Assembly (NCBI GenBank): GCA_900315765.1
Contig: ONAK01000045.1
Span: 1-56,716, forward strand
Direction of reading: 5' to 3'
DNA length: 56,716 nucleotides
DNA from: an uncultured Prevotella sp.
GTDB taxonomy: Bacteria > Bacteroidota > Bacteroidia > Bacteroidales > Bacteroidaceae
The first letter of the stretch is position 1; every line of letters starts with the position of its first letter. Positions 31,458-40,530 of the stretch are shown here, one piece after another. The notes beneath the pieces were generated by a model. It did no database searches. It worked only from the letters and a program-made list of their open reading frames with translations, and had not been told where the DNA came from. Both the position numbers and the translations under genes were made by a program.

Positions 31458-31952
31458 ATGGACAGAATAGCATTTGAACACCAAGCCCGCACGTGGCGAC
31501 AGAAGGCGCTGAGCGTTAGTATCAGCTGCGGAGCGGGCCAAGACGAAGCAGAAGACATCGCCCAGGATGTGATGCTCCGCCTGTGGCAGATGCACGACGA
31601 ACTGGAACAGTATCGTTCGATAGAGGCTATCGTCGCCCTCATGGCTCGGCACATGCTGCGAAACCATCAGCGACGAAAACCTATGGAAGCGCTGGACGAG
31701 ACCGTCACCGTCAGTCTGAACACCAATCCGTATGATGAGTTGGAGATGAGAGAAGACGAAGCATGGTTGCAGACAAGAGTCCAGCAGTTGCCCACCACCC
31801 AGCGCACCTTATTATATATGCGACAAGTGGAACGGCGCAGTCACGACGAGATCGCTCAATTGTTAGGTATCGAAACTACATCGGTAAGTACCTTGCTGGC
31901 AAGGGCCCGACGAACATTATTAGAAGAAATAAAACAGCGAAACAAACAATGA
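31458..31952 (+). CDS. ECF-type sigma factor, second system
   Basis: 164 residues. Region 2: DEAEDIAQDVMLRLWQMHDEL (about 29-50) and IVALMARHMLRNHQRRK; region 4: VQQLPTTQRTLLYMRQVERRSHDEIAQLLGIETTSVSTLLARARRTLLEEIK (about 110-160). It is unlike the SusCD-linked sigma in sequence. Its stop overlaps the start of the next gene by ATGA, so sigma and its presumed anti-sigma factor are made in coupled fashion. Target promoters are unknown. Confidence 0.88.
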   Translation: MDRIAFEHQARTWRQKALSVSISCGAGQDEAEDIAQDVMLRLWQMHDELEQYRSIEAIVALMARHMLRNHQRRKPMEALDETVTVSLNTNPYDELEMREDEAWLQTRVQQLPTTQRTLLYMRQVERRSHDEIAQLLGIETTSVSTLLARARRTLLEEIKQRNKQ

Positions 31953-32590
31953 TACAATACACGAAAGAGGTTATCGAGAAGTTGCTCCAGAAGTATATGG
32001 ACGGCACTTCAACACTCGACGAGGAGGCCATCCTTGCCCAATACTTTCAGGGCGAGAACATCCCTGAGGAGTGGCTCTGCTATCAGCAGATGTTCCAGGA
32101 GATCGAGGCCATGAAGCCCCAGCCAAAGGCTCGTCGCCGTTGGGCAGTGTGGGGCATAGCAGCTGCAGCCGTTGTGGCAGGTGTGATGTACCTCGCTGTT
32201 CCACCACAAAATGTTCAGCAGGAGCTTAATCAGCCACTCACAGCTCAGGCCGACACCATAGCGCGCATCGATACTGTTGCTGCCCAGCCTGTAGTGCCAG
32301 CTGTAGTGCCTGCCGAAGCTCCACAGCAGCCTGTAAAAGCCAAGAAACGCAGTCTGCGCAAGGCCGAGCCCACTATCCACGACTACGACAAGGCCTACGC
32401 CCTGATGGCTCAGACTGAGCAGGCCAAGGCACAGACTGTACAAGCCAAGCTCCAGGCAGAGCAAGCCCAGGCTAAGCTGGAGCTCATTAACGCCCAGATG
32501 GCAGCCTACGGCTATGTTCCTGTATTGCAAGAAGATGGTACCATAGTATATATTAACGAACAAGAAAAATTAATTGCATATGAAGAGTAG
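31949..32590 (+). CDS. Putative membrane anti-sigma factor
   Basis: 213 residues from the ATG at 31949 (ATGA overlap with sigma). The N-terminal 60 residues (YTKEVIEKLLQKYMDGTSTLDEEAILAQYF) have the style of sigma-binding cytoplasmic regions, one membrane helix follows (WAVWGIAAAAVVAGVMYLAV, about 69-88), and the periplasmic part has a Pro/Ala/Val-rich stretch and a coiled coil with repeated EQAKAQ and KLQAEQAQAK (about 150-185). The pairing with sigma, not a known domain, supports the name. The frame opens further upstream inside the sigma gene; that start is rejected. Confidence 0.7.
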   Translation: MIQYTKEVIEKLLQKYMDGTSTLDEEAILAQYFQGENIPEEWLCYQQMFQEIEAMKPQPKARRRWAVWGIAAAAVVAGVMYLAVPPQNVQQELNQPLTAQADTIARIDTVAAQPVVPAVVPAEAPQQPVKAKKRSLRKAEPTIHDYDKAYALMAQTEQAKAQTVQAKLQAEQAQAKLELINAQMAAYGYVPVLQEDGTIVYINEQEKLIAYEE

Positions 32591-33470
32591 AAACTTAATC
32601 CTCGCAGCCATGTTGTTGGCCATGCCTTCAACCATTATGGCACAGCAGAACATCAAGAAAGCATTCGATGCCCTGCTCAACGAAAAAATCACTGAGAACA
32701 AGACTCAGCACGTGCTTGAAGAAGACTCTGAGACAGGTCGTTTGAAGGCTATGTGCGATGTTTACGACTTCACCATCAGCACCAGCTCTGCTCTCGAGCG
32801 CCTTAAAGAGGCACGTAAGGCCTTCGATAAGGATCTAAAGGATGCTTATTCTGTAAACACGGCACTCCGCGATAAAGATGGCGATGATGTTGAGAAAGGA
32901 AGCTTCGCAAGCCTTTTCGAGTCCATCGGCTTTGCTCCTGTCACACTCTATGTTGGCGATGGCTCGTATTCATCAGTGGCTATTGGCTCAATGAAGGGCT
33001 CTGAATACATCTATGCCTGCTTTGCCGATAAGACCGATCCAGATCGTCGCTATCGCTACGCCTACGCTATGGAGTGGGTTGAGAAAGGTAAGAAGACCAA
33101 GGTTCGCCTGGCTATCACTTATGCTCTGCGCCCAGAAGCCCGCAACAACAAGAAGATATCTAAAACCCGCGTTATCGTAAATGGTACTGAGTTGCCAAAT
33201 ACCGATGCCGATGGCAATAGCTCAGGCTTGAAGACATCTGAGTCATGGCTCAGCGAGTTTAATGCCTACAAGCGTCTGTTCCTTAAGAACCCTGACGGTT
33301 CTACTGCCACTCATTACGCCACCTCTATCTACAGCCTCTGCAAGAAATCAGCCATGCTAGATAGTGATGAGAAGAAGATAGTCATCAGCGAACTCACCAA
33401 ACTCAAGGATAAATCCACCGATGAACTCATCCAGAACGTCTTTGAGATGAGTATCAAGAAGCTAAAGTAA
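32580..33470 (+). CDS. Exported protein of unknown function in the sigma/anti-sigma operon
   Basis: 296 residues from the ATG at 32580, overlapping the previous gene by 11 bp. A signal peptide (MKSRNLILAAMLLAMPSTIMAQ) is followed by an alpha-rich N-terminal part (IKKAFDALLNEKITENK) and a middle beta part (YVGDGSYSSVAIGSMKGSEYIYACFADK). No catalytic motif is recognised. I recall that Bacteroidales pair unnamed exported DUF proteins with such sigma/anti-sigma genes, so it may be the periplasmic sensor or main target of the sigma factor; that is inference. Confidence 0.65.
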   Translation: MKSRNLILAAMLLAMPSTIMAQQNIKKAFDALLNEKITENKTQHVLEEDSETGRLKAMCDVYDFTISTSSALERLKEARKAFDKDLKDAYSVNTALRDKDGDDVEKGSFASLFESIGFAPVTLYVGDGSYSSVAIGSMKGSEYIYACFADKTDPDRRYRYAYAMEWVEKGKKTKVRLAITYALRPEARNNKKISKTRVIVNGTELPNTDADGNSSGLKTSESWLSEFNAYKRLFLKNPDGSTATHYATSIYSLCKKSAMLDSDEKKIVISELTKLKDKSTDELIQNVFEMSIKKLK

Positions 33471-33497
33471 CGCGCTGGATTTCAGCTTGTTAGCAAA

Positions 33498-33514
33498 TGT
33501 CAGGCAAATGTCAG
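33498..33514 (+). promoter_or_regulatory. Two TGTCAG direct repeats with 11-bp period, second copy of the operator
   Basis: TGTCAG at 33498-33503 and 33509-33514, 11 bp apart, with the last 33 bp before the -7 box TACCTTTG at 33548-33555. Sequence and spacing match the site at 30755-30782, including the shared CAAATGTCAGGCAAAT core. Confidence 0.7.
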
Positions 33515-33539
33515 TAAAATAATTCTCTCTCTTTAAAAA

Positions 33540-33582
33540 TCTCTTCATACCTTTGTAGTCAAAAACAACTGGTATGAAGAGA
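33540..33582. promoter_or_regulatory. 12-bp inverted repeat spanning the -7 box and start codon of the barrel gene
   Basis: TCTCTTCATACC (33540-33551) and GGTATGAAGAGA (33571-33582). It is the same arm sequence and layout as at 30803-30851. Confidence 0.6.
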
Positions 33583-35811
33583 AACTTAAATAACTTTATT
33601 TTATTTTCTATTATGAAGAGTGTAAACGTGATTTTTACATTCCTGCTGTTTCTGTGCCCTATGGCAGCGAGTGCCCAGCAGGATTCAACCTCAGTTAGTA
33701 ATGATTCCATCACATGGAACAAGGAGTTAGACGGTGTAGTAGTTAAGGCCCAGCGCCAACTCATAAAGCAGGATATCGACCGCATTGCCTACGATGTTCA
33801 GGCCGATGAGGAGTCGAAGACCCAAACAGTGATGGACATGCTTCGCAAGGTGCCCATGGTAACAGTCGATGGGCAGGATAACATTCAGGTAAAAGGCAAT
33901 AGTAATTTTAAGGTATATAAAAATGGGCATCTCGATCCCAGTCTTACCAAAAATGCCAAAGAAGTATTCAAGGCGATGCCTGGTTCTGCTGTAAAGCGCA
34001 TCGAGGTGATTACTGATCCTGGTGCTCGCGAAGACGCAGAGGGCGTAGATGCCATTCTCAATATCGTTACACTTGCAAATACCAGGATGCAAGGAGTTAC
34101 TGGCGTTCTTTCAAGCTCTATCAATACGCTTGGCCATTCCAATTTCTATTCGTCGCTCACAAGTCAGTTGGGCAAACTGATGCTCTCTGTCGATTACGGT
34201 TATAATGGCATGACCAGACACGATAGCTATAATCGTGTTGAGAATTCCCGTACTTATCTCGATACAGGTAACACCATGCTTTCAGGCTCTGAGGGCTCTA
34301 ATCCTGGAGATATCCATTATGCCGATATCGATGCCAGCTACGATATCGACTCGCTCAATCTGCTCTCAGCCTCGTTTGGCGGCTATTTCTATAAGCTAAA
34401 TGTGCAGGGCGATGGCTACAACAATATGTATAATCCTGCTGGTAAGCAGTTATACAGCTATGACAACAGCTACTGGATGCCAGGCTACAACCACCACTCT
34501 TGGAATGGCCGATTCGACTATCAGCACAAAACCCACCTCGATGGTGAGCGACTCACGCTGTCGTATATGCTTGCCCTCACTCGTCAGCATACCGATCAGG
34601 AGAGCGCCTACACCGAGTTGCAGAACGTTTCGTTTCCCTACACAGGCTGGCTGATGAGCGAACGCGAACGATTCACTGAGCATACCTTTCAGATAGACTG
34701 GTTGCGCCCATTGGGCCGCGGACATCAGCTTGAGGTTGGCGCCAAATACATCGATCGTAATAACAACAGCCATAGCGCCCAAACCTTCTTTGGCATCGAC
34801 GCCGATACCTCTGATGATTTCCAGCATACCACACGTGTGTTTGCAGGCTATGCCGACTATATCTTCCGTGCCGCAAAATTCTCAGCCCGAGCAGGTTTGC
34901 GCTTTGAGTACAGCTACATGCGTGGTAGCTATCCCGATGGCAAAAATACTGCGTTCGATAAGCACTTGGGCGACTGGGTGCCACAGGCCACACTGAAATA
35001 TCAGCTCACTGATGCACAATCTTTGAAACTTAACTACACCACCAGCATCAATCGCCCAGGCATTTCCTATCTTAACCCTGCAGTAATTGTATCGCCCTCA
35101 TCCGTCAGTCAGGGTAATCCGCAACTCTCCAGTTCTCACACTCAGCGCATCAGTCTGGTTTATACCTATATGATGCCTAACCTTACACTGCAACTGGCCC
35201 CAGGCTATAACGCCTACAACAGCGGTATCGGCTCAATCGTTACGGCAAAGAATGATGTGCGATACTATTCTTACGATAACATCCTGCGCTATTGGCGCTT
35301 CTCTGTAGAGCAATATTTGCAGTGGAAGCCCTTCGATGCCACAACACTTGTATTCAACAATAACGTGCGTTACGAGCATTACGAACATCCCAGTCTGTGC
35401 TATAGCAATCATGGTTGGAGCGATAACTACAGTATCAGTCTGCAGCAGCGCCTGCCACTCAAGCTGCGTCTCAGTGTCAGTGCCTACGGCAAGTTGGGCC
35501 ATAGCCCATCGAGCGTCTACAACATTCAGCATGATTATTTCGATTATTACGCCTCGCTGCAGCGTTCGTTTCTCAAAGGCGATCGTCTAACCATTCGTTT
35601 CACAGCCAATGCACCATTCAATAAATATTGGACTATGGAAGCTGAGACAGTTAATGGCGACTTTAGGGGCTACGAGCGTTCGTGGAATCGCAACCGTTCG
35701 TTCGCCATCTCTGCCTCTTGGCGCTTTGGCTCTCTTAAATCAAGGGTCAAGAAGACCGATTACACCATCGACAACAGCGATGTCGTAGGTGGCATCTCGA
35801 AAGGAAAATAA
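33574..35811 (+). CDS. Outer-membrane beta-barrel protein of the TonB-receptor-like OMP_b-brl_3 type
   Basis: 745 residues. The start is either 33574 or the ATG at 33613, which begins the cleaner signal peptide MKSVNVIFTFLLFLCPMAAS. A TonB-box-like segment ELDGVVVKAQRQLIKQDIDR precedes a plug-like domain (MLRKVPMVTVDGQDNIQVKGNSNFKVYKNG... EVITDPGAREDAEGVDAILNIV), then a large barrel rich in aromatic residues. The usual carboxypeptidase-like domain is absent. Such proteins may import or be surface sensors; the ligand is unknown. Its promoter carries the TGTCAG repeats and inverted repeat shared with the 30839 gene. Confidence 0.85.
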   Translation: MKRNLNNFILFSIMKSVNVIFTFLLFLCPMAASAQQDSTSVSNDSITWNKELDGVVVKAQRQLIKQDIDRIAYDVQADEESKTQTVMDMLRKVPMVTVDGQDNIQVKGNSNFKVYKNGHLDPSLTKNAKEVFKAMPGSAVKRIEVITDPGAREDAEGVDAILNIVTLANTRMQGVTGVLSSSINTLGHSNFYSSLTSQLGKLMLSVDYGYNGMTRHDSYNRVENSRTYLDTGNTMLSGSEGSNPGDIHYADIDASYDIDSLNLLSASFGGYFYKLNVQGDGYNNMYNPAGKQLYSYDNSYWMPGYNHHSWNGRFDYQHKTHLDGERLTLSYMLALTRQHTDQESAYTELQNVSFPYTGWLMSERERFTEHTFQIDWLRPLGRGHQLEVGAKYIDRNNNSHSAQTFFGIDADTSDDFQHTTRVFAGYADYIFRAAKFSARAGLRFEYSYMRGSYPDGKNTAFDKHLGDWVPQATLKYQLTDAQSLKLNYTTSINRPGISYLNPAVIVSPSSVSQGNPQLSSSHTQRISLVYTYMMPNLTLQLAPGYNAYNSGIGSIVTAKNDVRYYSYDNILRYWRFSVEQYLQWKPFDATTLVFNNNVRYEHYEHPSLCYSNHGWSDNYSISLQQRLPLKLRLSVSAYGKLGHSPSSVYNIQHDYFDYYASLQRSFLKGDRLTIRFTANAPFNKYWTMEAETVNGDFRGYERSWNRNRSFAISASWRFGSLKSRVKKTDYTIDNSDVVGGISKGK

Positions 35812-35851
35812 CACCAAGATACCATTGGTGTAAAAGAATCATACGCCGGGG

Positions 35852-35868
35852 TGTCTAATTATTAGACA
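35852..35868. promoter_or_regulatory. Palindrome TGTCTAAT-T-ATTAGACA upstream of the permease operon
   Basis: Perfect 8-bp arms around one base. Its GTCTAA half-site is shared with the dyad at 27386-27423 ahead of the tolC-macA genes. Confidence 0.5.
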
Positions 35869-35875
35869 ATCAGCT

Positions 35876-35911
35876 TCCGCCAGGGTAAAAAACCTTGGCG
35901 GATTCGTTTTT
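35876..35911 (+). terminator. Terminator after the barrel gene
   Basis: TCCGCCAGGGT (35876-35886) and ACCTTGGCGGA (35892-35902), 11-bp arms with one G-T pair, followed by TTCGTTTTT. Confidence 0.75.
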
Positions 35912-35917
35912 ATGGCG

Positions 35918-35925
35918 TAATTTTG
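35918..35925 (+). promoter_or_regulatory. -7 promoter element of the permease operon
   Basis: TAATTTTG followed by CATC, 27 bp before the ATG at 35953. Confidence 0.6.
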
Positions 35926-35952
35926 CATCAGAAATCATAAATTAATTACGAT

Positions 35953-38130
35953 ATGAAGAGTTATTTCAGATTCCTTTCGCGCAACAAGCTATATACCTTA
36001 ATAAATATAGCAGGTCTGGTAGTGTCGCTGATGTTCATCATCCTGATGGGTGACTATACCTGGCGCCAGTTTACGATCGACTCGTGGCACAAGCATGCCG
36101 ACCAGATTGTTCTGATAGGCAGTCAGGATAATTTCTTTATGTGGCCACAGGCTGCCACCGATATCAAGGCGATGTGCCCTGAGGTGGAGCAGACGTGCTG
36201 TGTGATGAGCCAGAGTGGAAAGATAAAATATGGCGAGAGAGTGGTGGAAGATGGCGATGACCAGAGCACCATCTTGTTGGCCGATTCTACTTTCTTCGGT
36301 TTCTTCGACTATGAACTCACGCAGGGCAACAGGCGTACCGCGCTTGATAAGCCTGATAAATGTGTTATCACGGAGCGACTGGCCAAGCGCTTGTTTGGCG
36401 ATAAAAACCCTATGGGTGAGTCGATTCAGATTACTGGCGAGCGTCATGTGCGTATTGGTAATCAAGACCCTTACGATAGTACGCTGGTATATACTGTTAG
36501 TGCGATAGCAAAGGATTTCGACCATACGGTATTGCCCAACGAGACGCAGATTATCGTGAGTCGATAGCAAAAAGGCTGTTATCGCCGATTATTTGGACAA
36601 GAATTACTATGGTAAGTGGGAGGCTAAGAACCTAAACTTTACGCCACTCAAAGACGTAATGTTTTCGCCGCAGAATAGTGGAACGGGCATGCAGAAAGGC
36701 GATAAGTCGCGACTCCACATCCTGCTGGCTGCCGTGCTGGCCATTCTGTTTTTTGCCATCAGCAACTATATCAACCTGACGGTTGCCAACACAGGCTTCC
36801 GTGCCAAGGAGATGGCCACCCGTAAACTCTTTGGTAGCAGTCAGAACGATATCTCGCTGAAGCTGATAGCCGAATCCACCTTGATGGTTGCCATTTCGTT
36901 TGTCATCGGCCTGGCTTTGGCCTTTGCCTTCCAGGACGATGCCGTAGAATTGTTTAAGGGCAAGATAGATCTCTATGGCGACATCAGTCTGGGTGGCAGC
37001 TCTCGCACTTCCAACCTATCGACATCGTAAAGGGCAGTTTTCGATATCGTTCCAAGATGGTGCTGGGTAAGATCTTTATCATTCTGCAGAATGTGGTCAC
37101 TGTGGTGATGCTGACGTCGGCCCTCGTTATCTGGCTGCAACTGAATCATCTGATCCATGCACCGTTGGGCTACAATACAGAGCATCTGTTTGTGATCAAC
37201 GCTCCCGATGGCAAACATCAGACCGTGAGAAATCTATTGGAGAAGATGCCCTTTGTGGAGAAAATCGGTATGTTCGAGAAAACCTCTTTGGCGACAGGTA
37301 GCTGCAGTATGCAAAGTGTTACGCGTAACGATAAATTGGTGATTCTCTACTTATTAGACCTTGACAAAACGGCCTACAACCTTTATGGGTTTAAGAAAAA
37401 GAAAGACTATGGACAGACTAGCGACGGCTATTATCTGACGGAAGAGACCATGCGCCAGATGGAATATACCGACACCACCACACAAACTGTTTGGAATAAA
37501 CCTATCGCTGGTGTGCTTAACGATATCCATCGTATCAATGTGTTGCAAGGTGTGGAGCCTTTTGTCATCCAACTCAAGGATTCGTTCAATTATCCTTCGT
37601 ACTTGGTGAAGACCAATGGCGACAAGCAGGCCAAGGCGGCTTTCACAGCCATGCTGAAGGAACAAGGTGTGCCCGAGGCCGATATGGAATGGTATGTGCA
37701 GTCGCTGGAAGAGAGTATCGCTGAGACCTTCGAAGAGCAGCGCAACACGCTGAAGATCATCTCGCTCTTCACCATCATCGCCTTCGTCATCTCCATCATG
37801 GGCTATATCGGTATGTCGCTCTTCTTCATCCGTCAGCGCCAGAAGGAGATTGCCATCCGCAAGGTGATGGGCTCAACATCGCGCGAGGTGCTGTTGCTGA
37901 TGCTTCGCACGTTCTCCATCCCTATGCTGATATCGTTTGTCATCGCTATGCCGCTGGCGTGGTACATCATGCGCGACTGGCTCGCGAACTTCAGTTATCG
38001 CATCGCGCTCAGCCCCTGGATCTTCGCTGCAGCTGGGTTCACCTGCTTCATCATTTCCATGCTCACCGTCATCTTCCAGAGCTGGCGCGCTGCTTCTGAG
38101 AATCCGATTAATAATATTAAGACAGAATAA
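35953..38130 (+). pseudogene. MacB/FtsX-type ABC permease, broken by two frameshifts
   Basis: Three pieces of one protein. 35953-36567 holds the first membrane helix and part of the MacB periplasmic core (MKSYFRFLSRNKLYTLINIAG ... TVLPNETQIIVSR). From about 36566 a second frame continues KKAVIADYLDKNYYGKWEAKN to helices ILLAAVLAILFFAISNYINL and LIAESTLMVAISFVIGLALA, until DISLG. From 36994 the first frame returns with WQLSHFQPIDIVKGSFRYRSK and runs through a second core to the C-terminal FtsX domain (FFIRQRQKEIAIRKVMGSTSREV). Near 36560-36566 and 36990-36994 stretches of some tens of codons appear lost, including the helices usually ahead of the PI-V-KG motif. As written the protein cannot be made whole. 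Confidence 0.8.
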
Positions 38131-38131
38131 A

Positions 38132-40507
38132 ATGGCAAATATGAATGTATTAAAATCTCTCAATCAGCGTGGACAGCACAACTGGATCAAGATTCTCTGT
38201 CTGGCTGTTGGTCTGGCTACGGGTATCGTATTAATTGGTAAGGCTGGTTTCGAACAGTCGTGGGACAGTTTCTTCCCAACGAGCGACCGTACCTACGTGG
38301 TCTATGAAGAAGTGATTCGCGATGGCGAATATCAGCACTACTCACAAACGGCTGGTGCTATAGCGCCTGGCTTGAAACGCTACTGCCCGCAAGTTGAGGC
38401 GGCCACTCGCTATACACCAATAGCCTGGGATATGCCGATTGTGACTGATGATGACAAGCGCGTGCGTACCAATTTTGCCCTGGTGGATAGTTGTTTCTTC
38501 GACGTGTTCCCCTTCCGTGTGCTGGCTGGCAATGCGAAGAAAACGCTCAGTCAGGTGGACTGGTGTATGATTCCCCTCTCGCTGGCCGAGAAATTGGCTG
38601 GGAGTTCCAATCCTCTCGCCATCGTAGGTCAGAAGGTTTACTATAACAAGCGCGGCAGTTGGGCCATCACCATTGGTGGTGTGTATGAGGATGTGCCTCT
38701 CAATTCTCGTCTGCACGGCATGGAGGTGATGGTGTCGATGCCCAGCATTACAAATATTATGTGGGACGGTCGCGAGAACTGGGTGGGCAATGATCGCTAT
38801 TTTGGCTATGTGCGCCTGGCTGAGGGTGTAAGCCCCGACGACCTGAAACCCCAGATTAAGAAGATGCAGCAAGAAAACCTGCCTCAGGAAGAACTGAAAA
38901 AGGCTGGCGTGGATCTCGGCTTCTCTATTGGTTCCTTGAGCGACCATCATACGAATGATGATGCCACGCGCCGCATGACGTGGATTATCTCCATCCTGGC
39001 TACTGTGCTCATTGGCTGTGCCGTGATGAACTACCTGCTGCTGGTGATTGGCGGTGTCAGCCGTCGGGCGCGCGAGATGGCTGTGCATAAGTGCTATGGT
39101 GCTGAGGCGCGTCATATCTATCTGAAGGTGCTGGTGGAGAGTCTTGCCCACCTGCTACTATCATTGATGCTCGCAGCCCTGCTGCTGATTGTATTTAAAG
39201 ATACCATCGAGGAGTTGGTTGGTGCACCGCTCACGGTATTATTGCAGTTGGGTAGTAATGTGCTCCTTATCTCACTCACTTGTCTGGTGGTACTGGTGGT
39301 TACGGGTTTGGTGCCTGGATGGATTTACACCCATATCCCTGTGACGGCTGCCTTCAAGAACTACAGCCACACGCATCGCTTGTGGAAACTCCTGCTGCTG
39401 GGCTTGCAGTTTGCTTCTGCCACCTTCCTCATCGTGCTGCTGATGGTGGTAGGCCGACAGTACCAGTTGATGGTGAACGATAATACTGGCTACGATTATA
39501 CCAATCTGGGCATGGTAGATATAGATGGTGTCTCGAAAGAGCAGCGCCAGCTGGCTTATGATGAGTTGAGCAAGCTGTCATCGGTTGAGGGTATCACGAT
39601 GTCATGTGCTGATTTGACCAAATATCAGAGTGGTGACAATATCTTCCTGCCAGGCGACGACCGTGAGTATATGAATATCTCTGACTGGTTCTACGTGGGC
39701 GATAACTTCTTCGATGTGATGCGCATTCCAGTGATTGCCGGTCGCACCTTTACCGAGCAGACCGACACGCTGCGCGAGGTGATGGTGAGTCGTCAGTTCG
39801 AGGAGAAAATGAAGCAGTTGGCAGGCTGGGATCAGGCTTTGGGTAAACAGATTATCTGCACCTCGTTCGATGGTCCTCACACCATCGTGGGTGTGTTTGA
39901 GGATGTCCGTGTGGGTAGTATCTTCGATCAAGACATGCGTCCTTGTGTGTGCTTCTATAGTCGTCATCCTGAGCAGATGCACCATTTCAATATCCGCTTC
40001 CGTTCGATGGATGGACTGGAGGCTGCCAACAAGAAGCTCAAGGAGATAGTGACTGATAATCCCGACATAGAAATCGTTCCCTATAACCAGATGATTACCG
40101 ACCTCTATACCGATGCCCATCGCTTCCGCAGTACGGTGATGATTGGTGGCTTGGTAGCACTCATTATCGCCCTGATAGGACTGATTGGCTATCTGGCAGG
40201 TGAGATGGCTCGCCGACAGAAGGAGATAGCCATCCGCAAGGTGAACGGCGCCCATATCATCGATGTGCTGCAGCTGTTTATTACCGACATTCTGCGCCTG
40301 GCGCTGCCAGCCGTAGTTCTCGGTGCCGTCGGTGGCTGGTATGTATCGCGCCTGTGGCTGGAGCAGTTCAGCGAAAAGGCTGCCTTGTCGCCAGTGCTCT
40401 TCGGTCTTTGTGCCCTGGCAGTAGTGCTGGTTATCCTCTCGGTGGTTTGCATTGGCTGCTATCGTGTGGCCAGCAGCAATCCTGTTGATTATCTCAAAAA
40501 CGAATAG
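38132..40507 (+). CDS. MacB/FtsX-type ABC permease, intact
   Basis: 791 residues from the ATG at 38132, one base after the previous stop. Four-helix FtsX units appear twice: helix 1 near 20-38, a periplasmic core, helices at about 285-310, 335-360 and 380-405, then a second core and helices near 670-695, 720-745 and 755-780. The motifs RAREMAVHKCYGAEARHIYLK and RRQKEIAIRKVNGAHIIDV are the cytoplasmic coupling helices. In this family the permease does not move substrate across the inner membrane but transmits ATP energy to the periplasmic adaptor. It overlaps no gene and is followed by the ATPase gene 23 bp later. Confidence 0.9.
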   Translation: MANMNVLKSLNQRGQHNWIKILCLAVGLATGIVLIGKAGFEQSWDSFFPTSDRTYVVYEEVIRDGEYQHYSQTAGAIAPGLKRYCPQVEAATRYTPIAWDMPIVTDDDKRVRTNFALVDSCFFDVFPFRVLAGNAKKTLSQVDWCMIPLSLAEKLAGSSNPLAIVGQKVYYNKRGSWAITIGGVYEDVPLNSRLHGMEVMVSMPSITNIMWDGRENWVGNDRYFGYVRLAEGVSPDDLKPQIKKMQQENLPQEELKKAGVDLGFSIGSLSDHHTNDDATRRMTWIISILATVLIGCAVMNYLLLVIGGVSRRAREMAVHKCYGAEARHIYLKVLVESLAHLLLSLMLAALLLIVFKDTIEELVGAPLTVLLQLGSNVLLISLTCLVVLVVTGLVPGWIYTHIPVTAAFKNYSHTHRLWKLLLLGLQFASATFLIVLLMVVGRQYQLMVNDNTGYDYTNLGMVDIDGVSKEQRQLAYDELSKLSSVEGITMSCADLTKYQSGDNIFLPGDDREYMNISDWFYVGDNFFDVMRIPVIAGRTFTEQTDTLREVMVSRQFEEKMKQLAGWDQALGKQIICTSFDGPHTIVGVFEDVRVGSIFDQDMRPCVCFYSRHPEQMHHFNIRFRSMDGLEAANKKLKEIVTDNPDIEIVPYNQMITDLYTDAHRFRSTVMIGGLVALIIALIGLIGYLAGEMARRQKEIAIRKVNGAHIIDVLQLFITDILRLALPAVVLGAVGGWYVSRLWLEQFSEKAALSPVLFGLCALAVVLVILSVVCIGCYRVASSNPVDYLKNE

Positions 40508-40530
40508 TAAATTTAAAACAATAAAGTATT

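Noticed and set aside
38342-39151. 269-codon open frame on the minus strand
   Set aside because: It lies wholly opposite the intact permease gene, has no family features and is a codon-bias shadow.
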